In this document: positions 55,280-64,000 of the stretch, one piece after another
How positions within the stretch are numbered: the first letter of the stretch is position 1
How the letters are laid out: every line of letters begins with the position of its first letter
From: Forficula auricularia
Taxonomy: Eukaryota > Arthropoda > Insecta > Dermaptera > Forficulidae
Reading direction: 5' to 3'
Length of the DNA stretch: 64,000 bases
Assembly: GCA_024734495.1 (NCBI GenBank)
Contig: JALMQS010000187.1
Coordinates: forward strand, 9,626,769-9,690,768
Notes under the pieces: model-generated
Database searches by the model: none
Told to the model about the DNA's origin: nothing
Seen by the model: the letters and a program-made list of their open reading frames with translations, nothing else
Program-made: the position numbers and the translations under genes

Positions 55280-55559
55280 CCATATGTAATTTAGCCATCT
55301 TATGACTTTACCATATTCCTACCCCTCTTTCCCCCGCCCCCTCGGTCATTTTAAGAAACTAACTTTTGCATTTAAAGTTCTCTTAAGGTCTTGAAGGCTA
55401 ACTGTGCAAAATTGGGTTCAAATCAGACAAAGATTTCACATAATAACTTTTAAGGAGTTAGTTGTTGGTTCTAGGTGAAACATTTTGATATAATAATAAA
55501 ACTTGAGCAAGATGCGAGGTAGGTTTCACAAAAAATAAATAAAACAAAATTGAGTTTTG

Positions 55560-55600
55560 AATTCGATATATTTCGGGGGTGAGCCCATCATCAGGAGTCA
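55560..55600 (-). ncRNA. hammerhead-like motif in a truncated copy
   Basis: CTGATGA, stem II GGG/CCC, GAAATATATC, GAATTC. Stem I is only partly paired. The surrounding 55480-55600 matches the foldback at 1936-2068. Confidence 0.4.
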
Positions 55601-56244
55601 AAGAAAACTGATTATACCGGGTGATTCAATAAGGGTGACGAGGTACCGTATCTCAGAACTAATAATCGTAGAAGTTTGGGAAAAAAATCCTTCAGAGGAA
55701 ATCGGCCAAGAAAAATTGCTGGAAATATTTTTTAAGTTCATACGTCCACCGCTGGGTGGCTAAATAGCTTCGATCGTATAAAAATGCAATTTTCTCAAAA
55801 ATTTTCCAATATAAGTTTAAAAATGAATACTCTCACGTTAATGCCACCATAATGGTCCATCTTTTTGATAAATGACTTTTTATTGTAGGACGTAAAATAA
55901 AGGCGGGAGGGGATGCTAAACTTTTATGGACTGTAGTGTCTATAACTTAAGTTTGACTTAACGGAATTTTGTTAACAAGGTCTGGTTCAAGAAAGGAAGG
56001 TTTGGTGAATAAAATAAAAAACCATCCATGCCATTCTAGTTCTTGCCGCCCTCGCTAAGGGGCGTGTTTTATAAAGTTAACCGTTTTATTGATTTTTCTC
56101 CAAAATCTTAAATGGATTCTTATAATTATTTTATTAGATTCAGAAAGTAGATCAAATTTGCAACAAAATATGTTCAAACTTCATGTCGATTTTTTTTTGG
56201 TTTAACAGTTATTGCTTAAAGAATATTTTATTAACGAATTTATT

Positions 56245-56647
56245 AAAGAAACAAAATAGGTAATTGAGTTTTCAATTTTTTTTCAAGTTTCGTAGTCAAG
56301 CATGCCATGGATAAATAAATAAACAGTTTAAAACTTTGTTCTTATTTTCATCTAATCACAACAATAATGATATAACATAACAAACAATAAAATAACAATT
56401 AAAACATTAACATCTATTTGTGAAAAATCGCCGCTTCCATAGAAACTGTCACGGCCTTCTAAGAAATTAGACATTTTTGAAATTTAATACCTACTCACAG
56501 GCGACACAGAAAAGCGTTATTATCATTATTGTTGTGATTAGATGAAAATAAGAACAAAGTTTTAAACTGTTTTTTTATTTCTCCATGGCATGCTTGACTA
56601 CGAAACTTAAAAAAAAATTGAAAACTCAATTACCTATTTTGTTTCTT
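56245..56647. repeat. inverted repeat, arms about 130 bases
   Basis: Arms share GTTTCGTAGTCAAGCATGCC and ATTTTCATCTAATCACAACA, nearly identical, around a 145-base non-repetitive middle. Confidence 0.85.
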
Positions 56648-56694
56648 ATAATCTTTCGCATAAAATAATTTATTTGAACATCATTTTTTTTAAG

Positions 56695-56803
56695 GAAACC
56701 TAATCCGCATTAGACGACTCTGGCAAGAGACAGAAGGGCATGGCGTAGAAATTGGGACCCCCGTGCACCAAATAGACGTACTGAGGAACAACGGGTCGTT
56801 TAA
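56695..56803 (+). CDS. unidentified spliced exon candidate
   Basis: A T-rich tract and AG precede 56695, and AA|GTAAGT follows 56803. Between them one frame stays open for 35 codons, reading IRRLWQETEGHGVEIG and VHQIDVLRNNGSF; the other two frames have early stops. Composition is richer in G and C than its surroundings. I do not recognise the family. It could be one exon of a host gene or of a transposon; a foldback repeat ends 48 bases upstream. Confidence 0.35.
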
Positions 56804-56905
56804 GTAAGTACTATTTTTTTTTATTCTTTTAAAACCGAATTTTCGGAGAATCCTCTCTCATCCTTCAGGTTTCAAAAGGGTCAACGAAGGAAGCTTAGGT
56901 ATAAC

Positions 56906-57058
56906 CGTGGGGTGAACCGCGATTGGAATTAGGTGTACACGTCTTTGGAATTATGTGGAATTATTTTGGAATTTATTAGATAATCCCCCTTCATCTATTG
57001 TCTTCTACTTGGAAGTGGAAGTAGGTGTACACGATATTAGGTCGCGGTTCACCCCTCG
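56906..57058. mobile_element. CGAGGGGTGAACCGCG MITE, copy 3
   Basis: Starts CGTGGGGTGAACCGCG and ends CGCGGTTCACCCCTCG, flanked by GGTATAAC at 56898-56905 and 57059-57066. Shortest of the three (153 bases). Confidence 0.9.
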
Positions 57059-57985
57059 GGTATAACCAACCACCTTCTTCTTGTAGATTTGATGGTTGAG
57101 TTGTTGATCGGAACAGATCGTCCATGAGGATCTTGTTTTATTTATAAGTGTCAAAAAAATTATAGAATTTATTTTGTTATACTTTATAATGAGTAAATGC
57201 CCCCACTCACTAAGTTCTGTCTAATCTCCTATAATCCCCATCTATAATCTAAACCTCCTATCTAAATCCTTTTCGACTATAACATTTGATTGTTCTCTTC
57301 CAGATCGAGGTTTAATTTATTTCTGAAATGTAAATCAAATCAGATATGTTACCCAAGTAATACAAAGGGGTCAAATTGATAAAAAAGAAAGTTAAAATTA
57401 AGACTTTAACGATGGATGCAAATGAGGCGTGAGTGTGAATATATTAGATTATAGTTAGAATGAAATATTCTATTATGATCCTCATCATTCCTAACAGCTG
57501 ATCTTTAGAATTTCAATGAAGCTTAATGAAAGAAAGAATGAAAAGAACAAATACGTACTGGCACGATGGTAACAAAAGGCTTTCCATATTTGGCATTCAC
57601 GGATTTTTAATTATTAAATACTAAATGCAATAAAAATAAAAAAATGCGGCCAAGTGGGAGTCTGACATGTAGGATTCCATGTTGACTCATGATACCCCGT
57701 GATTTGGGCGTCACAATACCTACATGTTTAAAAGAATTTTAAAAGACCTTAATGAGTTCTCCGAATATTCTAAATACAATTAAGCGAAACATTATTCATT
57801 GTCATGATGAAATACTGGTAAAAAATATAATCATCTGTCAAAACACTGTGTCCGAAAGATGTAGCAGTGGTGTCCAACCTCTTGTGTTACACGGACTGCA
57901 TTTGAAGTAAAAACAAATGACTCGGGCCTTAGATAAAACTATCCTATTCTATTGATATTTTTCAATAAAAAAAAGAGTTAATAAT

Positions 57986-59483
57986 TAGGGCTCAGATTTC
58001 GCCCTATTTGCCTTTTTTTATTTATGGCTTAAAATTTAGGCCAATATGATAATCTATGTGTATTCATGAAATTCTGAATAAAATAAGAGGCATTTGTTAG
58101 TGCCTATAATGCCTATTTTGCCCTATTCTGGGTGTTAGTGCCTATTTCATCTATAAATGCCTTTTTTAGTGCCTATTTTAACTAAAATTGGCAATTTCCA
58201 TTTTTTACGATCTATACATTTTCTAAATTTAAAAGTTTTTTTGAATTATTAAGAAAATATTCCGAAAAAATTATTTATCGAGCAGGAAAATTTGACATAA
58301 ATGAGCCGAGTGGACCATATTTAATAGCATGCTCCGAACTTGAAGCAACAAATAGTTTAACAAATGCTAGAGCAATTCGCAAAGTATTAAGTAAGTTTCA
58401 ATTTCTTTGTCTCCTAAAAATATTATGTATTGTCCTTTTCTTAATGGGAATTTGCATTATACTTGAACAGGTATCTTGTGGCTCTGCAGAAAATAATGAT
58501 GAAAGTTTTTTGGTATTACTGATAGACAGTGCCGCATATTCGAGTTATGTTCCCAAATATTGATAATGTAATTTCTTAAATTAAAAAGTATTTTTAAAAG
58601 CTCCTTCAAAGAAAAATTGCCAAATTCACCCCTTCCATCTAAGCCTATATTAACAAGGGAATCTGGATCCAAACAGCTGCTTATATATGTATTATGCTCT
58701 CCATTTGGATGAAATTCAAAAGGTACATTTGAATTGTTTTTAATATTGTTTTGTAATTCTATTTATTTATTATTTTAGGTCATAGAAACAATCAATGAAG
58801 ATGATGCTTTACTATAAGGTGATAAATACTTTATAAATCGTCCATTACTCTTGAGGCTGATTTAGTATATATAAAGTTTAATTTTAACAATCTATCTGTA
58901 ACTATTACAGCACTAGAAGCAAGAAATCTCTCTTTGATAGAGTCCATAAAAATATTCCAGAGATTTCAAGAAAATATCAAAAAATCACTTGGTCCTATTG
59001 CCTTTAATCTCAATCCAAAAATGGACAAAATTCTGAAGAGGTATCCTGTTTGTACAATAATGGAAAAACTAGCCAGGGATTTAGGAGGATATAGTAGTGC
59101 AGAAGAGGAAAATTTAACACCATCCGAAATGGCTTATTTGAAATTTTGTCCATTAACGTGGAAACGCACGTTTTCAATATATAAAACAATTCTTTCAGAT
59201 AATAGGGCCTCTTTTACCAATGAGAATCTTGAAAAATACATAAAAAATAATTGTAATGCCAAATATTTTACTAAAGAATCATGCCAATAAGTATAATTTT
59301 GTTTACTTCCGTGACCCCACAGCATAAAAAGTGAGATATTTCTAATTAACGTTTTTTTTAGATCAACATTTATATATCTATATATATATATTTTACTTTT
59401 CTTTTCAAGTGCCTATTTTTACTTAAAATGCCTTTTTAAGTGCCTATTTTAGTTATTTCTAGTGTTTATAAATCCGAGCCCTT
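57986..59483 (+). mobile_element. hAT-like element with GCCTATTT subterminal repeats
   Basis: Ends resemble inverted repeats (AGGGCTCAGAT at 57987; ATCCGAGCCCT ending at 59482). Flanking octamers match only partly. Both ends carry short repeats of the type AGTGCCTATTTT (about 58080-58180 and 59405-59455), all in the same orientation. The interior encodes a degenerate hAT C-terminus. Confidence 0.65.
58826..59290 (+). pseudogene. hAT transposase remnant (CGGBP1-like class)
   Basis: An open frame without ATG encodes LEADLVYIKFNFNNLSVTI, KIFQRFQENIKK, then CPLTWKRTFSIYKTILSDNR and ENLEKYIKNNCNA. It resembles the hAT C-terminal region typified by PLTS-x-D-V-E-R-S-F-S-x-Y-K-x-I-L, but VERSFS has decayed to WKRTFS. 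No HTH or DDE core is seen. Confidence 0.65.
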
Positions 59484-59551
59484 ATAATCTAGAATGATAA
59501 TATCCAGCATGACGAAGGAGCAAACATATCTTAAAAATATATACACAGGAT

Positions 59552-59704
59552 TAGTAGGGAATTGAATTAAAAACATAGTTTGTTTTTTTAATGGACCAGT
59601 CGTTTCGTCAATTTATTTTGACTTTCTCAGTGGATACAAAATTGACGGAAACGTCTAGCCTCATTAAAAAAAACTATATTTTTAATTTTATTCAATTCCC
59701 TACT
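59552..59704. repeat. small foldback
   Basis: Arms GTAGGGAATTGAATTAAAAA and inverse, with GTCGTTTCGTCAATTT-type hairpins near the centre that recall the hammerhead-like modules but lack a clean CTGANGA. Confidence 0.65.
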
Positions 59705-61242
59705 ATTCCTGTTATAAATTTAGTATGGATACGAATGATGTAACATTATCTTAAAAATATTTATTTCTAATAAAAAATGGAGTTAAAATATGACAAAAAT
59801 GTGATTATTTTTTCGGAAATCTTGATACATATTATATTTTTCACATTCAAAATCTAAAATCTGCCCTTCCCGAAAACCGCGTGTTGGACAGCCCTGATCT
59901 AGATAGAACAATAAAAATATGAGACAAAGAATTTAAAATAAATTCCTTTTACAAAAGTAAAACGGCAAACGGAACCATATTAATGTGGCTGAATTGTCTG
60001 TGTGTCTGTCTGTCAGAGGAGCGCAACTCTTAAACTAAATAATGTACTCGTATAATACTTGAAATTTACAAGTTAGATACTTTGATTATTCCCCCAAATC
60101 AAAAACTGTATTAAAATTTTAATTTTGGGGAGGTTTGAATTTAATGTGGAGTCAAAATTATTTTTTTTTAATTATAGATTGTGAGATTCCCTGTGAAAAT
60201 CTCTTTAAATAGATTTATTCTTTTTAAATTTATTTTTAATTTAAAATGAGGTTGTAGGAAAGCTACAAACTGGCCTTTTTGAAGTGATTTTTGTATCTAT
60301 CGGCGTTTAGAAATGACTTAAATTAAAATTGATTTTTAAAAATTGGAAAATTACTCATTACCTTCTTATGAACACCAAATATGTAAGTACAAATTTGATA
60401 TCTCAATTATTCTGTTATTAGGTACGGAACCATTGGTATACTGTCTGAATAATACTTGGTCCGTTTATTTTTATCTCGAGGCATTTTGCAAGATCCTGTG
60501 TGGCATCTGTTGTGGCAGTAATAATAAATATTTTGAAAACAATTTTTTTATTGTATAATGTATAATATAAATTAGAAGAAAAGTTGTAGAGGATGTAATT
60601 TTTAACATTTTCCTTTAAGATTTTTTGAAAATAATCACGAAATGAGGCGAGAGGTCAAAATTGAAGTTTCTAGACCTTTGAACCAAACTCAACCAACATC
60701 AGTAAACTCCAGTTGCCATAAAGGAATTAGCGAAACGCGTTTTAACTAGTAAGAACACTTTCTACTGAAAAACGGCCCTTTACTGCAACATATATAAATA
60801 AACCAAATCTCTTATAGAACAATGTAGAAAAACCCTGAAACGTTTCAGAAGAAATTCTCCCTTTATCAATGAGAAAATTTGAAAGTTTGAAAAAATGGTT
60901 GCTATTAAGCAAAGTGCTTATGTGCCAAACTATAAACAAATACATATTTTGAAAATAGATAATTAATTTAATAAATTTAATAAATTTAATTAAAAGGATT
61001 ATTAATTTAATAAATTTTGACTTTTCCTAACTCGAAAATTCTAAAAAAAGAGTGAAATTTAAAAATACACATTAATTTCAAAAAATGATCAAAATTCTAA
61101 ATAACAAATTCATTAGCAAAATTTCAGATGGTACCTATATAGACTCTTTTTCTAATATTTATTAAAAATTTTTAGAGAAAATAATTTTTTATATTTTAAA
61201 TAAAGTAAAGAAAATTTTGAAATTTTTTGAAACTTTTAAAAT
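59705..61242. other. AT-rich stretch, nothing recognised
   Basis: Contains CTGT microsatellite (60000) and an AACTCAACC fragment (60685). No gene supported. Confidence 0.35.
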
Positions 61243-63722
61243 TTAAAATATAAATATTTTGAAAAATCTTTGAAACTTTTAAAATTTTAAATAATTAAAT
61301 CCAAACGCCTTCCACCCGATAATATAAAAATCTTTTCTCTCGTTCCCTAATTTAATTTTAAATAATTTTTCAAAATTTTCTTTGCTTTACTTAGAATATT
61401 TCACCAAGAACCCTCACCATTCTACCTTTAACAAAAAAAAATAATATTTTTTTATTTTTATTCAAGGTAATATCATCTTCAAGATAATCTGTAGCATTGT
61501 CTATTTTTAAATTATTTATTTATTTATAGATAGTTGCTTTATATTTTATATTCTTTTTAATAATTTTTAAGAAAAAATAAAACCGACTTCAAAAATTAAA
61601 TGCAACAAATAAAATACACTAAAAGGTATAAAATAATTATTATCTTATTTAGTTACAACTAAACGACGAAATATTAACATGAAATTACTTTTTGAAGTCG
61701 GTGCCAAACATATACCTTTTATGAATCGCACTCGACGGATCTTACTAATACGTTTGGAGGGTACGCTCGCTTATATGTATAGTTTGTTTGGCACCGACTT
61801 CAAAAAGTAATTTCATGTTAATATTTCGTCGTTTAGTTGTAACTAAATAAGATAATAATTATTTTATACCTTTTAGTGTATTTTATTTGTTGCATTTAAT
61901 TTTTTGAAGTCGGTTTTATTTTTTTCTTATATTTAGTGATGTTATTAATAGTGATCATATCACCGGAATCGACCAAATTAATATAGCACACTATCCACTA
62001 AGATACCCCTTTCAATAAAAAAGAATCATCGAAATCGGTTCATAAACAAAGAAGTTAGACCTGAACAAACCTAACAAAAGAGGTCTAATACCAATGAAAA
62101 AATCGGGACCAATCGGGAAGCTAGACTGAACCATGCACGCAAAAAATTTCAAAATCGGTTCACAATTGGAGGAGATATGAGGCGGACATGAGACAAAAAA
62201 ATTCAGTCGAATAGAGAACCTCCTTTTTTGAAGTCGGTTGAAAAAGCAACTATTTTTTCAAATTTTCAAATTTTCATTGATAAAAGAGAAAATTCTCTTT
62301 CGGAAACGTCATTTTTAATAAACATTTGTAGATTGTTTTATAAAAAATTGTATTTATTCAAGTAATTATAAATATAAATCACTATTAATGCAAAATAAAT
62401 AAATACTTAAATAATTGCTTAATAATGATAAATATGTATCTAGTTGTTTTCTCTTCTAAAATATAAACAAGATAATATTGAAATATGAGAGAGCTTGTAT
62501 AAGCTTTTACTCTCTCTAATTCCGTTATACCTCTAGTCTAGAGTAGAGGTATCTTCTTCTTTTTCTTTCCACGCCGTGATATCGCTCACCTCTTGTTATT
62601 TTCTCTAACTTGTTTTCGCCTGGAATTATTTTTTTTTACTCACTTCGAACCTATTCCAACCGGATTGGTGTTGGATTGGATTTTACATCTATTAGATTAT
62701 TAGATGATGATCAACTTCTCCTCTCTCTCATTCTGTCAATCATAAAAACCTCCTTTGAAGAGTGATTCACTTTTTAATCTTTCTAGTTAGTCAAGCTTCT
62801 TCTTTTTTGGACTTGTTATTTCTTACTCTTTTTCCACGCTATATCATTGCAGCTTATTAAAACGGGAAATGAAATTTGATCGTAAAAAATGGTTAAATAT
62901 TTATTATATATATCAAAAGGATTAACATATTTTATTCATTTTTATTAAGAACGCAATTGAATATTTGTTGTGAATGCGGGTCTTGAAGGACTGAAGGTTT
63001 CGTAGAAAAATACATTTTTAAGAAAAAAATAAAACTCGACTTCTAAAAAATTAAATGCAACAAATAAAATACACTAAAAGGTATAAAATAATTATTATCT
63101 TATTTAGTTACAACTAATCGACAAAATATTAGCATGAAATTACTACTTTTTGAACCCGGCACCAAACAACTGATAACATATAGTTGAGCATAATTTCTCC
63201 AAACGAACTAAGTAAGATCCGTCGAGTGATTCATAAAAGGTATATGTTTGGCACCGACTTAAAAAAGTAATTTCATGTTAATATTTCGTCGTTTAGTTGT
63301 AACTAAATAAGATAAGAACGATTTTATACCTTTTAGTGTATTTTATTTGTTGCATTTAATTTTTTGAAGTCGGTTTTAATATTTTTCTTAAAAATTATTT
63401 TTAAAGAAGGAATGAGGAAATATAGAGCAAACTATCTATAAACAAATAAATATTTTAAAAATAGACAATGCTACAGATTATCTTGAAGATGATATTACCT
63501 TGAATAAAAATAAAAAAATATTATTTTTTTGTTAAGGGAGAATGGTGAGGGTTCTTGGTGAAAATATTCTAAATAAAGCAAAGAAAATTTTGAAAAATTA
63601 TTTAAAATTAAATTAGGGAACGAAGAATAGATTTTTATATTATCGGGTGGGAGGCTGTTGGATTTAATTATTTAAAATTTTAAAAAGTTTCAAAGATTTT
63701 TCAAAATATTTATATTTTAATA
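61243..63722. repeat. 2.5-kb inverted-repeat element containing two smaller palindromes
   Basis: 61243-61537 and 63428-63722 are inverted arms (ATATCATCTTCAAGATAATC against its inverse). Inside, 61569-61930 and 63018-63400 are each GAAGTCGG palindromes. The centre (about 62250-63000) shows nothing coding. Confidence 0.85.
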
Positions 63723-63769
63723 AGATTGAGTAATTTTGGAGATCGGACTCTAGATAGAATGAATCAAGT

Positions 63770-64000
63770 GGGATATTGATGAGGCGGCTCGTGCATGAGC
63801 AAGATAATTGCACTATCTTTTTATTCCATAAAACCGACGTTTCCGGGTTATTTTTCAGGTTTGAAAGTCAGTGAAGGGAACCCACGTGATAATATATTAG
63901 GATCATGGTCATGTAATTATAATGTAATAATTATTACATTATAACTTCTGTTGAGAATGAAATACAATATATTATTGTTACTGCCACTGAAAGAGGAGAC
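63770..64000. repeat. foldback copy cut by the window edge
   Basis: Same family as 30833-31250 (GGGATATTGATGAGGCGGC, ACCGACGTTTCC, centre GTAATAATTATTACATTA near 63935). Its hammerhead-like core has decayed. Confidence 0.75.

Noticed and set aside
57540..57600. Candidate first exon of the protease (MPNMESLLLPSC then GTACGT, minus strand)
   Set aside because: Ends in the wrong phase for the next exon and lacks a convincing hydrophobic signal core.

Overview
This is a strongly AT-rich animal nuclear DNA window: intron-split genes, almost no long ORFs, and dense nested transposons. The CLIP-domain serine protease points to an arthropod, probably an insect or crustacean. The species cannot be fixed from the sequence.

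Two host genes are well supported and converge tail to tail. (1) The + strand carries the 3' part of Greatwall/MASTL kinase (6660-18039, seven exons with consistent splice phases): part of the kinase insertion, the activation segment, the C-lobe and the C-terminal tail. The N-lobe exons are not visible and probably lie left of the window. Its fourth visible exon (13156-13344) has a net one-base loss near 13280. (2) The - strand carries a CLIP-domain trypsin-like serine protease (22247-38677, nine exons): CLIP domain, proline-rich linker and a complete trypsin domain with an intact triad. Its first (signal-peptide) exon was not found. A MADF-type first exon (24141-24273) sits in the protease's last intron, and an unidentified spliced exon candidate lies at 56695-56803.

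The rest is mobile DNA, much of it delimited to the base by target duplications: two internally deleted mariners (16214-16920, 22475-23169), a Tc1 element carrying a nested 5'-truncated LINE (26781-28829), five hAT-type elements or MITEs with 8-bp duplications (7243-7455, 31867-32260, 33303-34158, 39846-40590, 48851-49242), a three-copy MITE family with TATA-centred 8-bp duplications (42774, 53248, 56906), three TTAA-flanked piggyBac-like MITEs, Helitron-like elements with G-rich 3' halves, two tRNA-derived SINEs with target duplications, two minisatellites, and remnants of other hAT, Tc3-like and LINE elements.

The most striking layer is a set of palindromic (foldback) elements, some nested, with arms of roughly 40 to 300 bp. 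Many carry in their arms a conserved module laid out like a hammerhead ribozyme: stem I, CTGANGA, stem II, GAAA, a short self-complementary stem III (ACGT or ATATAT), then the other side of stem I. Stem I pairs although its sequence differs between families. One such element (about 23237-23531) is bounded by a 15-bp target duplication, suggesting retrotransposition. These resemble the hammerhead-bearing terminal repeats of Penelope-like elements or retrozymes, arranged as inverted pairs.
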